Positions 8,029 through 17,379 of a stretch of 64,000 nt of DNA are shown in pieces (position 1 is the first letter of the stretch; each line of letters begins with the position of its first letter). Origin of the DNA: an uncultured Glaciecola sp. Its GTDB lineage: Bacteria > Pseudomonadota > Gammaproteobacteria > Enterobacterales > Alteromonadaceae. Under the pieces are notes generated by a model. The model was given only the letters and a program-made list of their open reading frames with translations, ran no database searches and had not been told where the DNA came from. The position numbers were made by a program, and so were the translations under genes. The stretch is taken from contig CANMCE010000005.1 of the NCBI GenBank assembly GCA_947496235.1, positions 248,001 through 312,000 on the forward strand, given 5' to 3'.

Positions 8029-9033
8029 TTATAACGGCAAATTGTCGTTTTTATTTAGTTGCCCCTGATCATCCAAAATATAATGCTCAAGATCATTAGC
8101 TAGAATCAAGTTTCCCGAATAATACTGCTTAGCCTCATCTTCAACTTCTTGGATATTATGTCCTTTTGTAGACTTTATTTTACTGTAGTTAAGAGCTTCT
8201 ATCGAATGGTAGCGAGCACTAAAATGGGTAAGGACGAGATTGGGTATGTTATGCCTTTCAGCAAAACTAGCGACAGCCTTAGCACTGCTATGCATAGGTG
8301 ATTTACCCACTTTATCGGATATTTCTTGGGTGTAGGTCGACTCGTGCATTAATACATGCGCGCCCTCAGCAACATCTGCCAGTTTTTCAGGGGTATCGTT
8401 GTCGCCTGACACAATAATGCGTTTGCGATCTTGGTTTACTTGTCGATAGTCGTTGGCAACTATAGTTCGACCATCACTAAGCTGAACGTCTATCCCTTGT
8501 TGTATTTTGCCCCACAATGGACCTTGAGAAATACCATCATCCATAAGCTTTTGTCTATCGAGTTGTACTTTTTTAATGGTCTTGGTAAACACAAATGCAT
8601 GGGTAGGTACTCGATGTGAAAGTGGAACAGCCTTGACTTCAATAGCATCATCGGAAAATAAAACGCCCTTGCTGTGGGTATGAATGAACTCCATTGGGTA
8701 GTTAACAAACATATCGCTTAACAATTGCGTTTGTTTGATAAAGGTCTCAATTTCAGGTGGGCATATTATTGTTAGAGGCTCAGTACGTCCTACCATAGCC
8801 GCCGTAGCTAGTAATCCCGGCAATCCGTAGGTGTGATCACCATGTACATGAGTGATAAAAATCGCCCTTAAATTGGCTAAGGAAAGAGGTAAATGCAGCA
8901 ATCTATGCTGAGTACCTTCGCCGCAATCGACTAGGTACCAAGGCTTTCTGTTGGTAATGCAAACAGCAGTTGCTGATACGTTTCTCGCTTTGGTAGGGAC
9001 TCCCGATGAAGTACCTAAGATAAATAGCTCCAT
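8029..9033 (-). CDS. rnz: ribonuclease Z (tRNA 3' endonuclease)
   Basis: This 334-residue member of the ElaC/RNase Z family cuts the 3' trailer from tRNA precursors. The N-terminal LGTSSGVPTKARN strand-loop, the zinc motif THVHGDHTYGLPG (HxHxDH) and the later ligands (VSGDNDTP Asp, MHESTY His, LTHFSARY His) are all in order, giving the two-zinc site. The length and LVDCGEGTQHRL match bacterial short-form RNase Z. It ends in a charged tail (about 30 residues after FSARYHS) of usual character. The promoter presumably lies in the 104-base gap to the next gene. No clear Shine-Dalgarno is visible. Confidence 0.92.
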   Translation of the reverse strand: MELFILGTSSGVPTKARNVSATAVCITNRKPWYLVDCGEGTQHRLLHLPLSLANLRAIFITHVHGDHTYGLPGLLATAAMVGRTEPLTIICPPEIETFIKQTQLLSDMFVNYPMEFIHTHSKGVLFSDDAIEVKAVPLSHRVPTHAFVFTKTIKKVQLDRQKLMDDGISQGPLWGKIQQGIDVQLSDGRTIVANDYRQVNQDRKRIIVSGDNDTPEKLADVAEGAHVLMHESTYTQEISDKVGKSPMHSSAKAVASFAERHNIPNLVLTHFSARYHSIEALNYSKIKSTKGHNIQEVEDEAKQYYSGNLILANDLEHYILDDQGQLNKNDNLPL

Positions 9034-9137
9034 AAAAATGCTTGAATTAAGGTATGGTAACCAAGTTATAAAGGTTTGTTTAACAATACCTGATGTTCAA
9101 GCAACTAACATCCTTTTGTTGCTCAATTTCACAAACT

Positions 9138-9920
9138 TTATTGTTGTGCTTGATGCGCTTCTTGATCTGCTCGCTTGTCAATTTTATGCTGATCTTCGGA
9201 CCGGCCTTGACGCCAATAACTGCTGATATAGAGCTGTTGTCTCGGCACTTGATATTCTGAACCTAGAATACTTCGTAAGGTCCGCATGGAAGAAAACTCA
9301 CATGCTACCCAAACAGCTGGCGTTCCCTCTAGCCATTCAATAGCCGAAAGCGCACTGGGCAAATCTTCACCGTACTCTTTTATCCGCCAAATTATGCGCA
9401 TATTGTCGGGCAAATCTAACGTCTGGATATCATCTTTTGTCGCGACTTCTATCACCACAAAGCCTTGGGTAACTGTAGGTAATTCCTCAAGGTAATTGCT
9501 GATAGCTGGTAATGATGTCATATCGCCCATAAACAACACCCAATCATAATCAGATGCTAAGGCTTTGCTAGCTCCTGGACCAGCAACCAGAATTTGCTCG
9601 CCCTTGGTCGCCTGCTTCGCCCAATAGGATGCAGGACCACTTTCAACGGTATCACCATGCAGGGCAAAATCGACCACTAAACGTAGATTTACAGGATCAA
9701 ACTCGCGCACAGTGTAGGTCCGCATCACGACTTTTTGATTTTCTGTTGACGGCGCTGTTAATGCTTCACCATAACCATTAAACAAAAGCTTTATATAGCT
9801 TCCCGATTGCACCTCAGGAAATCGCTTGAGATCATCGCCAACAAATTCGATTCGGCGCATATTTGGGGTAAGCTGAACACTTTGGTCAACAGTTAATAAA
9901 TATGGCATTCTTTTGTTCAT
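9138..9920 (-). CDS. siderophore-interacting protein (NAD(P)H/FAD ferric-siderophore reductase family)
   Basis: This 260-residue cytosolic protein of the SIP/ViuB family reduces ferric siderophores to release iron. The FAD-binding half has VMRTYTVREFDP (RxYTxR signature) and VVDFALHG; the C-terminal half has AGPGASKAL, FMGDMTSLPAI and VWVACEFSSMRTLR, the family's nucleotide-binding motifs. I chose ATG at 9920 (MNKRMPYLL) rather than an upstream extension because AAAGGAGAG lies just before it and the extension would cross the Fur box at 9949-9963. Expression should be iron-repressed. No siderophore transport genes adjoin it. Confidence 0.88.
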   Translation of the reverse strand: MNKRMPYLLTVDQSVQLTPNMRRIEFVGDDLKRFPEVQSGSYIKLLFNGYGEALTAPSTENQKVVMRTYTVREFDPVNLRLVVDFALHGDTVESGPASYWAKQATKGEQILVAGPGASKALASDYDWVLFMGDMTSLPAISNYLEELPTVTQGFVVIEVATKDDIQTLDLPDNMRIIWRIKEYGEDLPSALSAIEWLEGTPAVWVACEFSSMRTLRSILGSEYQVPRQQLYISSYWRQGRSEDQHKIDKRADQEAHQAQQ

Positions 9921-9948
9921 AAACTCTCCTTTTCTCATTAATTGTAAA

Positions 9949-9963
9949 TGATAATTATTATCA
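9949..9963. promoter_or_regulatory. Fur box
   Basis: TGATAATTATTATCA is a perfect 7-1-7 inverted repeat and matches the Fur core TGATAATnATTATCA exactly. It lies 28 bases upstream of the siderophore-interacting protein start, so Fe-Fur should repress that gene. Confidence 0.9.
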
Positions 9964-10027
9964 ATTAAAAGTGAGAAAAAGTGCATTTATTGTTCGATTA
10001 AATCGAATTGCGGCTTTTTTGGAAACT

Positions 10028-10062
10028 AAAAAAGCCCCGGGATCAAATCTGATTCGGGGCTT
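10028..10062 (-). terminator. Rho-independent terminator of the M3 peptidase gene
   Basis: On the reverse strand, AAGCCCCGAATC...GATCCCGGGGCTT forms a GC-rich stem followed by a run of six T. It lies about 20 bases after the peptidase stop at 10081. Confidence 0.88.
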
Positions 10063-10080
10063 GGTATACTTAGTAAAACC

Positions 10081-12255
10081 TTATTGAATGTTGGTTTTAA
10101 GACCTCTTCTGATTAACAGCGCATCCGTAGTAGGTTCTTGACCACGGAAAGCTTTATAGCTTTCCATTGGAGGACGAGAATTACCTACTTCAAGAATATT
10201 TTTGCGGTATCGCATACCATTTTCTAAGGTCAAACCGCCATTTTGTTGAATAAAGGCAAATGCATCAGCGGCTAATATTTCACTCCACATGTATGCATAA
10301 TATCCCGCAGAATAACCACCGCCCATAGAGTGAGAGAAGTAAGTTGAGCGATATCTTGGTGGAACCGCTTCAAGATTTACACCGTGTTTTTCTAAGGCTT
10401 TTTGCTCAAAAGCACTGACATCTTCTACTTTATCGCCAGCTTTTCGCATATGCCATTCCATATCGAGTAAAGCTGCTGACATATATTCAAGGGTATCAAA
10501 GCCCATGTTAAACGTGCGAGAAGTCATAACTTTTTTCAACAAATCTGCAGGAATGGCTTCACCGGTTTGATAATGTTTTGCATAATTTGCGATGACTTCA
10601 GGGTGAGCTGCCCAGTCCTCTTCGAAAGTAGAAGGAAACTCAACAAAATCTCGTGATACTGAAGTGCCCGCTAGGCTAGGGTACGCCACATCAGATAACA
10701 TTCCATGTAACCCATGCCCCAACTCATGGAACATAGTGGTGACATGGTCATAGCTAATAAGCGTGGGCTCGCCTTCAGGGGCTTTAGGAATATTCATGAC
10801 ATTTACCACTACTGGTTTCTTACCTAGTAGTTTAGATTGTCCTACGAAAGAAGACATCCAGGCACCGCCACGTTTACCGTCTCTGGCGTAATAATCGGCA
10901 TAAAAGATTGCTTTACTTTCTCCGTCAATATCAAATAACTCATAGGCTTTTACGTCAGGATGGTACACAGGCAGATCTGGACGAGGCTCGAAGGTCACGC
11001 CATATAAACGATTCATGGTGTAGAACAATCCGTCTTCAAGCACTCGGTTAAACTCGAAATATTGACGCACTTCTTCTTCATCTAAATCATATCTGGCTTG
11101 TCTCACTTGCTCTGCATAATAAGCCCAATCCCAAGGTTTAACGTTAAAGTCTCCGCCTTGAGTGTCAATGATGGTTTGAATATCAGCGGCTTCACGCTCA
11201 ACATTTGCAACCACCGCAGGCACCATGCTACCGAACATATCGAGTACTGCGTCTGGAGTTTTTGCCATTTGCGCATTTAACGAATAGTCAGCCCAGGTGT
11301 CATAACCTAATATAGCGGCTTTTTCTGCGCGAAGTTCGGTTAGACGAGCTACTAATGGACGATTATCCGTTTCACCACTTTGAGCACGATTGGCAGAAGC
11401 TTCCCAAACACGTTGTCTAAGTTCACGATTATCCAAAGACGCTAAAATAGGTTGGCGAGTAGTGTTTGTAATAGACAGTAAATACTTATCTTCTAAGCCT
11501 TCTTTTTCTGCGGCTAGTTTGGCAGCTTTAATTCTAGATTCACTCAATCCCGCTAATTCTTCAACATTCTCAACGACAACTGCGATCTTTTTAGTTTCGG
11601 CTAAAAGGTTTTGAGAAAACTGTGTTGTTAGTGTGGAGTGCTCTTCATTAATTGCACGAATTTTAGTTTTTTGCTCTTCGTTTAATTTGGCGCCTGCGCG
11701 AACAAAATCATCATAATAGACGTCAATTAACCGCATTGCCTCAGCATCCAAATCAAGTTCATCACGTTGTTCATATAGTGTTTCTATGCGTGCGAACAAA
11801 TCTGCATTCAACATGATATTGTCATTATGAGCGGCAAGTTTAGGGGCTAGTTCTTTTTGAATTTCACGTCGCTTTTCATTACTGTCGGTGCCAACAAGAT
11901 TATAAAAAACTCTCAGGGAACGGGTTAACAAAGCGCCACTTTTTTCCATTGCAACCAAGGTATTGTCAAAAGTAGGAGCCTCTGGATTTGCGGCGATGGC
12001 TTCTATTTCTTCAATTTTTTCAGCCATACCTTGTTCTATGGCGGGTAAAAAGTGCTTATCTTCAATGACATCAAAATTAGGCGCTTCGTAAGTCAGGTTA
12101 CTTGCCGTTAATAGTGGATTATTCATAGTGTCAGTGGATGATGCTTGTTCTATAGTTGACCCTTGGCTTGTTTCCGATTGCGTAGTTGTTGGTTCGCTAC
12201 ATGCGGTGCCTAATAGTAGAGCACTAATTCCGATAGCTAATATTTTTTTTTGCAT
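10081..12255 (-). CDS. dcp: M3-family zinc oligopeptidase / dipeptidyl carboxypeptidase, lipoprotein
   Basis: This 724-residue peptidase is of the thimet-oligopeptidase (M3) family, close to Dcp. It removes dipeptides or trims short peptides. The zinc site is HELGH at residues 510-514 (FHELGHGLHGM), with the third ligand Glu in the following FVEFPSTFEEDW segment. The substrate-binding HSMGGGYSAGYYAYMWSE is near the C-terminus. Unlike cytosolic Dcp or OpdA it begins with a lipoprotein signal (ISALLLGTACSE, Cys19), so it should act in the periplasm, anchored to a membrane. A near-perfect Zur box lies 47 bases upstream, suggesting zinc-dependent repression. It is monocistronic with a strong terminator. 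Confidence 0.88.
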   Translation of the reverse strand: MQKKILAIGISALLLGTACSEPTTTQSETSQGSTIEQASSTDTMNNPLLTASNLTYEAPNFDVIEDKHFLPAIEQGMAEKIEEIEAIAANPEAPTFDNTLVAMEKSGALLTRSLRVFYNLVGTDSNEKRREIQKELAPKLAAHNDNIMLNADLFARIETLYEQRDELDLDAEAMRLIDVYYDDFVRAGAKLNEEQKTKIRAINEEHSTLTTQFSQNLLAETKKIAVVVENVEELAGLSESRIKAAKLAAEKEGLEDKYLLSITNTTRQPILASLDNRELRQRVWEASANRAQSGETDNRPLVARLTELRAEKAAILGYDTWADYSLNAQMAKTPDAVLDMFGSMVPAVVANVEREAADIQTIIDTQGGDFNVKPWDWAYYAEQVRQARYDLDEEEVRQYFEFNRVLEDGLFYTMNRLYGVTFEPRPDLPVYHPDVKAYELFDIDGESKAIFYADYYARDGKRGGAWMSSFVGQSKLLGKKPVVVNVMNIPKAPEGEPTLISYDHVTTMFHELGHGLHGMLSDVAYPSLAGTSVSRDFVEFPSTFEEDWAAHPEVIANYAKHYQTGEAIPADLLKKVMTSRTFNMGFDTLEYMSAALLDMEWHMRKAGDKVEDVSAFEQKALEKHGVNLEAVPPRYRSTYFSHSMGGGYSAGYYAYMWSEILAADAFAFIQQNGGLTLENGMRYRKNILEVGNSRPPMESYKAFRGQEPTTDALLIRRGLKTNIQ

Positions 12256-12301
12256 GGGTACTTCTCTGTCGTTTATTCTGGTTGTATTTATAATGTTTAA
12301 A

Positions 12302-12320
12302 GATGTTATACTATAACATC
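12302..12320. promoter_or_regulatory. Zur box (zinc-uptake regulator operator)
   Basis: GATGTTATACTATAACATC is a perfect 9-1-9 inverted repeat, and its core ATGTTATAnTATAACAT equals the gammaproteobacterial Zur consensus. It is 47 bases upstream of the M3 peptidase start (reverse strand) and 178 bases upstream of the nuclease-phosphatase gene at 12499. The nearer, peptidase gene is the more likely target, but both could be controlled. A zur gene is present at 36287-36751. Confidence 0.8.
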
Positions 12321-12498
12321 AATTCTCTTATCGTATAGATGTAAATCTATTCGATAGCTGCATTAAAAAGGGATTATTGAACAATTAAGACGTTATAAAC
12401 GAATTGCTTTATACTGCTCGTTGTCTTTTTACAAGATGTCATGATAAACGGATTAACAGCTAAAAATTAAAATAAATTTCTGGGAAAACTAGTTACTA

Positions 12499-14169
12499 AT
12501 GAAATCAAATATATTGTGCAGACTTTCTAGCATAGCAGCCTTAGCTGTATTATCCCTTGGATGTGCTAATACTGATCACCTAGCCTCAAAAGATGTAAGC
12601 CTTGTTCAACCTGCTACAATTTTACCTGCAAAAAATAACGGAGTAGCGGATACTCAAAATGTGTTTTCATTAAAAGTAGCAACATGGAACACAGAACATC
12701 TGGCTTATCCGATAGACGCAGGTTGTCGGCCTCGAAATCAAGCCGAAATTATACAGTTAAAACAATATATTGAAGCGGTGGATGCTGATATTTTTGCATT
12801 GCAAGAAGTAGCCTCTTCCCAAGCGGTTGCACAGTTATTTCCAGAAACCCAATGGCAAATTTATCTATCGGAACGCCCAGATAGTGATCCCTATGTTTGT
12901 CGCGAATCCGGTCATAACTCGACTCAACAAAAGGTTGCCTATGCGGTACGAAAAGACATTAAGGTTGATAAGGTAGAGAGTCTTTCAGCTTTTGGCTTAG
13001 ATAATCCTGGTTTACGATATGGACTAGAATTGAAAGTTGATACTGCAACTGGCCCTCTATGGCTACTCAATGTACATATGAAAAGTGGTTGTTTTGTAGA
13101 TAATTATAGCCGCAAAGATTCAGAAGCCTGTCAAACCTTTGCAAAACAAGCACCTATATTAGACGCTTGGATCGAAGAAAAAGAAGCAGAGCAGGCTAAG
13201 TATATGGTGTTAGGTGACTTTAATCATCGATTAAGCGCGCCTTATAATCATTTAACTCAACAATTATTGACCAATTCAGATGGTTCTGGCTCTAGCTTGA
13301 AAAATGCTACGGCCAACTTAATTGGTTGTCATCCATATTATCCTGCACCAATTGATCAGATTTTTGTTGGTGGATTAGCTAACAAATCAACTTCATTTAA
13401 AACCCAAGCGCATAATTTTACCGATATGCATCCTGACAATATGTTAAGTGATCATTGCGCAGTGTCAGTGAGCATAGCACAGCAGCAATTACCTATTACA
13501 AATGCGGTCAAATGGCTAACCCAAAGTAAGGAATATGAATTCTTAACAACCGCAATATATCAGCAGGCAGCGAATACCATTAACACCATGGATACACCAA
13601 AAGATAATTGGGTAGTGGTAATGGATGTAGATGAGACTGTGTTAGATAATAGTGCCTATCAAGTAGCGTTGGATGAAACAGGAGCGAGTTATACCTCTAA
13701 AACTTGGGATGACTGGGTCAAAAAAGAGCAAGCAGGGCTTGTTCCTGGCGTACAAAGTTTCATTCAAACAGTGTTAGCAAAAGGTGGAAAACTAGCCTTA
13801 GTAACCAATAGAAACAACGCACTTGATGCCTATACTTGGCGTAATTTGCAAGCCCAAGGACTTCCAGTTACAAAAGACAATACTTGTTTAATGGGGCGAC
13901 TTGCTGAAGATAAAAGTGCAATTAATGGCACTACTATTATTAATGACAAGGACAGACGCCGTCAGTTAGTGAGTAGTGGTCAAGCGCAGTGTTTCGGAGT
14001 AACTGATAATTCTGACTGGGCCAACCCACACGAGATTGTAATGGAAGTCGGCGATAATATTGAAGACTTTACCGGTATTACCCAAGAAGAGGCAGAGATC
14101 GAAACACTCGCACCTCAATTTCCGGCTCGACTGATCTTGCTACCAAATCCTATGTATGGGTCTTGGTAA
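12499..14169 (+). CDS. lipoprotein fusing an endonuclease/exonuclease/phosphatase domain to a HAD (class B-like) acid phosphatase
   Basis: This 556-residue two-domain protein starts with a lipoprotein signal (LAVLSLGCAN, Cys22). Residues about 55-325 are an EEP (DNase I-like) domain: ATWNTEH (N64), FALQEVAS (Glu), LLNVHMKSGC (His), MVLGDFNHR (Asp, Asn) and SDHCA (S317-D318-H319) are all intact. Residues about 335-556 are a HAD subfamily IIIB acid phosphatase like lipoprotein e(P4): DVDETVLDNS (nucleophile Asp376, Asp378), LVTNRN (motif II) and EVGDNIEDFTG (acidic motif). A periplasmic protein that cuts nucleic acid or phosphodiesters and then dephosphorylates the nucleotides would scavenge phosphate and nucleosides; that coupling is inference. 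The Zur box lies upstream. It is convergent with the next gene. Confidence 0.85.
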   Translation: MKSNILCRLSSIAALAVLSLGCANTDHLASKDVSLVQPATILPAKNNGVADTQNVFSLKVATWNTEHLAYPIDAGCRPRNQAEIIQLKQYIEAVDADIFALQEVASSQAVAQLFPETQWQIYLSERPDSDPYVCRESGHNSTQQKVAYAVRKDIKVDKVESLSAFGLDNPGLRYGLELKVDTATGPLWLLNVHMKSGCFVDNYSRKDSEACQTFAKQAPILDAWIEEKEAEQAKYMVLGDFNHRLSAPYNHLTQQLLTNSDGSGSSLKNATANLIGCHPYYPAPIDQIFVGGLANKSTSFKTQAHNFTDMHPDNMLSDHCAVSVSIAQQQLPITNAVKWLTQSKEYEFLTTAIYQQAANTINTMDTPKDNWVVVMDVDETVLDNSAYQVALDETGASYTSKTWDDWVKKEQAGLVPGVQSFIQTVLAKGGKLALVTNRNNALDAYTWRNLQAQGLPVTKDNTCLMGRLAEDKSAINGTTIINDKDRRRQLVSSGQAQCFGVTDNSDWANPHEIVMEVGDNIEDFTGITQEEAEIETLAPQFPARLILLPNPMYGSW

Positions 14170-14185
14170 TCAAAGATTTACACTT

Positions 14186-15199
14186 TTAAACTGTCAGGTC
14201 AGCGCGATTTAGGTGTATATCTATATTCGCTATCCTGGCAATTTTATGGCAATCACGAAGGAACTGAATGCTTGCTGAGTCACCTTTTCTATAGTTGTCA
14301 TTCATGGCTAAATAAATAATGGCGGCTCGGGACATGCCAAAACTTATGCCTTTCACTTTATCTTTATCAATACCTGCATAGCCCATCATAAAACTTTCAG
14401 GGCTAGGTTGAGGAGTAACGGCTACGCCTTGCAAGTCGCTAACCGGCTTGGTGGAGCGTGGAATCAAGCTCTCGAACAAGGCTGCATATCCATATTTTTT
14501 TTGATACAGCCTTAAAAATTCTACACCACCATCTAACTCATCTTTGTCTTGGCAATATAAAACAATCTTGTCTGCCCTTTTGCTAGTTCCAGGGCCGGGA
14601 ATTAACATTTTAGCTGAGCTGGGCATTTTGAACGTAGAGGGTACTTGGGAATTCATTTTCCTAACAATGGCAGTGAATACCTTTGGACAGAATAAGGATT
14701 GTGGCGTTACGTAAATGCGGTACATCGCCATATTCTTACTTCTAGGAGTACGATTCCATAAGAACTGGTCCAACATAAATGCTGGGTCTGACTTCACGAG
14801 TTCTTTGGCGGTTCTAGGTGCACGGAATCTTCTGGTAGTTTTATCAAAATAACTGTGTTGATAACTATCTTTACCAATATCTTGTAGTAGGGCAAGAGCT
14901 GCAGAATCGTTGTTTAGAAGATCTCTGAGCGAGTAAGCCATGTAAGATAGATGATCACCTCTAAAGTGAATGTCGTTTAAGCCCTGAAAGTAAAAAATCA
15001 AATCACGACTGACTAAAAATTCTGTTTCAAGTGATGTTAATAATTCACACCAATCGGGTTGCTCTATGCCTTCAAAATAATTGTAATAGTTATAGATTCG
15101 ACGCGTGCATTCCGCTGCATTTTTTGCCTGCATTATGTGGTCACGATGATGCCAAGCTTTGATTGCAAATTCTAAAAAACCACCACTGGGGTCTGCCAT
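14186..15199 (-). CDS. uncharacterised protein, possibly of the HopA1-like fold
   Basis: This 337-residue soluble protein has no signal peptide or membrane segment. ATG at 15199 (MADPSGG) is chosen because AAGGA lies 7 nt upstream; a TTG 15 bases earlier lacks support. The arrangement RIYVTP, then STFKMP, then KRADKIVLYC, then STKPVSDLQGVAV, then GISFGMSRAA resembles the order R-x-Y, F-K, R-x-D-x-x-V-L-Y, T-K-P-G, S-F-G-x-x-R of HopA1-type effector domains, a fold also used by lyase components of class V lanthipeptide synthetases. I recall this from memory and could not test it. No secretion-system or lanthipeptide genes adjoin it. Convergent with the phosphatase gene. Confidence 0.6.
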   Translation of the reverse strand: MADPSGGFLEFAIKAWHHRDHIMQAKNAAECTRRIYNYYNYFEGIEQPDWCELLTSLETEFLVSRDLIFYFQGLNDIHFRGDHLSYMAYSLRDLLNNDSAALALLQDIGKDSYQHSYFDKTTRRFRAPRTAKELVKSDPAFMLDQFLWNRTPRSKNMAMYRIYVTPQSLFCPKVFTAIVRKMNSQVPSTFKMPSSAKMLIPGPGTSKRADKIVLYCQDKDELDGGVEFLRLYQKKYGYAALFESLIPRSTKPVSDLQGVAVTPQPSPESFMMGYAGIDKDKVKGISFGMSRAAIIYLAMNDNYRKGDSASIQFLRDCHKIARIANIDIHLNRADLTV

Positions 15200-15332
15200 C
15201 GAAAATTCCTTCAAATAGAGTTAAAAAAATTATTTCTATCTCTCAATACGAAGGTTGATCAGTGGAAGTTGCAGTGGCTAAAAATGCGAATAAAGCGCTA
15301 GTAGAGTATTACCAGCGCTTTACAGAAAAGAC

Positions 15333-17273
15333 TTATAGATACTTTCTCAAAAAGTTGATATAAGCTTTTTGGGCCGCAATGCGGTTCTCTTTTTTAGTAA
15401 AGCCATGGCCCTCATCATCAAATAATACGTATTCCACTGGTACTTCATTGGCGCGCATATTTTCAACCATTTCATCACTTTCAATTTGCAACACCCTAGG
15501 GTCATTTGCGCCTTGAACGATAAGCACTGGACTTTGTATTTTATCCGCATGAAATAAAGGTGAAATCCGGGTAAGTCGCTCTTTGTCTGTGGCAGGGTCT
15601 CCTAACTCGTCATACAAGGCTTGTCTGAATGAACCCCACCAAGGTGGAATGCTTTCTAAGGTCCGAACCCAGTTGGTTACACCAAAAATGTTAATGCCTA
15701 GTTTAAACTCGTTAGTAAATGCCATGGCTGCCATTACCATGTATCCGCCATAGCTACCGCCCATAATGGCAATTTTATCTTGTTCCACCCAATCTAAAGA
15801 TTGCAGATACTTTTTGGCGTACACTATATCTTGCAGGTCGTCTTCACCGTGTTTTTTATCATCTAAATGATAAAAGGTTTTTCCGTAACCTGAAGAGCCG
15901 CGATTATTCACATCAAAAATTGCGTAACCATTATTCACCAAATGTTGAATGGTTGGGTTATAGTCTTTTCGCGCTTGACCGCCTGGTCCACCATGCACTA
16001 ACACAATAGCAGGTACCTTATTGTCGGCAGAGGCAGCATGAGGTCTATACAATAAGCCTGGTACAGATAATCCATCAAAACTTTCGAATCGTTCAACGGT
16101 ACTTTCTACAAGTTCATCCGAGGACATTTTTGGATTGAGTGTCTTTGATAGCTTTTTGGCGCTGCTGCTCCCCAATTTGTGGTAATAAAGGTTAGACGGA
16201 GTCGAATCAGCATTAAGCAAAAATGCGATTGCTGTCTCATCTTGATTAAAGTTCACATTTTGGATAGAGCCTACAGGTAGTTCTGGCAGATCCACAGGTT
16301 GTCTGGTTTTTGTATCTATTATGGTGACTTTAATTTTTGCATCTTCATTGGTATTTACAACAATATATCTACCTTGCGGCGAGTAGTAATAATAGGTGAT
16401 ATCCCAATCGGTGGGGTAGGTCAATTCTGTGTTATTGGTAACAATATCGTAGGTGTAGGCTTGATAGAATTCTGAATCTTCATTGCCTGCATAGACAAGT
16501 TTATGCTTACCGGGAATAAAGGTAAGCGCGCTGTGTTCAACTTGCGCTTCAGCGTCTGTAATGAGTTTGGGTTTTTTATCGTCGTTAACCAAGTCGATTA
16601 AATATAAATCGGTTTTTTGATTCGATATGCTTTTTGAAGCAGCTAGATATCGACCATCTTGACTGATTATATCTAAAGATAAGTTTTCTGTGTTCTCATA
16701 AATGAGTGTTCGTGAATAATCTTCGGTTGAGTAACGGTAAAGATCAAACAGGTTGTTATCTCTTTCATTGGTTAAAATATATACCTGAGATTTATCGTCA
16801 TTAAATGCCAAAAAGGAGGCTTTCAGATTATCTCCCGGCGTTAAATCAACAACGCTACCATCAGACTCTTGAACATAAACATGATCGAGTTCGTCACCAC
16901 CTTTGTCGCTCACATATAAAAAGCGATTTTCACCATTTAACCAATCTACCACCCAGACAGAATCTTCTGTTGAATTGGTAAGTGCAATGGGATCTCCGCC
17001 ATTGACAGGATATTTAAACGCGTTAAACACCCCAGATGCATCACTGGAAACTAAAATATATTCGCCTTTTGCATCAATTCTAGAGCCGAGCAAGGTTGTT
17101 GTTTCAAAAAAATCTTCTACCGAATACTGGGGAACTTCTTTAACTATCGGTTTTATTTCTTGGTTTGCTGTATCGGCTGGTGGGTTTTCAGTTTGTTCTG
17201 CTTCGTTTTTGGGCTGGCAAGCAGTTAGTAATAAGCTTGAGCATAGGAGCAGTGCCAAAATTTTTGTATTCAT
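15333..17273 (-). CDS. S9-family prolyl oligopeptidase / acylaminoacyl peptidase, lipoprotein
   Basis: This 646-residue periplasmic serine peptidase has a lipoprotein signal (LLLCSSLLLTACQ). An N-terminal seven-bladed propeller (about 60-400) contains WD-like strands such as GRYLAASKS and GRYIVVNTNED. The C-terminal alpha/beta-hydrolase domain has LVHGGPGGQA, the nucleophile GGSYGG (Ser507), QGANDPRV (Asp) and DDEGHGF (His). The S9C type attacks short peptides from the N-terminus. The ATG at 17273 has AAAGGA 7 nt upstream; the frame stays open further but lacks a signal and is rejected. It overlaps nothing, and follows the TSUP gene (17380) by about 106 bases, so it may be cotranscribed. Confidence 0.88.
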   Translation of the reverse strand: MNTKILALLLCSSLLLTACQPKNEAEQTENPPADTANQEIKPIVKEVPQYSVEDFFETTTLLGSRIDAKGEYILVSSDASGVFNAFKYPVNGGDPIALTNSTEDSVWVVDWLNGENRFLYVSDKGGDELDHVYVQESDGSVVDLTPGDNLKASFLAFNDDKSQVYILTNERDNNLFDLYRYSTEDYSRTLIYENTENLSLDIISQDGRYLAASKSISNQKTDLYLIDLVNDDKKPKLITDAEAQVEHSALTFIPGKHKLVYAGNEDSEFYQAYTYDIVTNNTELTYPTDWDITYYYYSPQGRYIVVNTNEDAKIKVTIIDTKTRQPVDLPELPVGSIQNVNFNQDETAIAFLLNADSTPSNLYYHKLGSSSAKKLSKTLNPKMSSDELVESTVERFESFDGLSVPGLLYRPHAASADNKVPAIVLVHGGPGGQARKDYNPTIQHLVNNGYAIFDVNNRGSSGYGKTFYHLDDKKHGEDDLQDIVYAKKYLQSLDWVEQDKIAIMGGSYGGYMVMAAMAFTNEFKLGINIFGVTNWVRTLESIPPWWGSFRQALYDELGDPATDKERLTRISPLFHADKIQSPVLIVQGANDPRVLQIESDEMVENMRANEVPVEYVLFDDEGHGFTKKENRIAAQKAYINFLRKYL

Positions 17274-17379
17274 GGAAATTCCTTTAAACATTAGTGGCAT
17301 CAAGCCTTGTTTTGTTTTTACGGCAAAATTGAGCAATTTGATTAAACTAAGAGGATTATTTAAAAATAGCAAGTAAGAT

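Noticed and set aside
9921-9986. Upstream extension of the siderophore-interacting protein
   Set aside because: It would read through the Fur box and lacks a ribosome site, while ATG at 9920 has a strong one.
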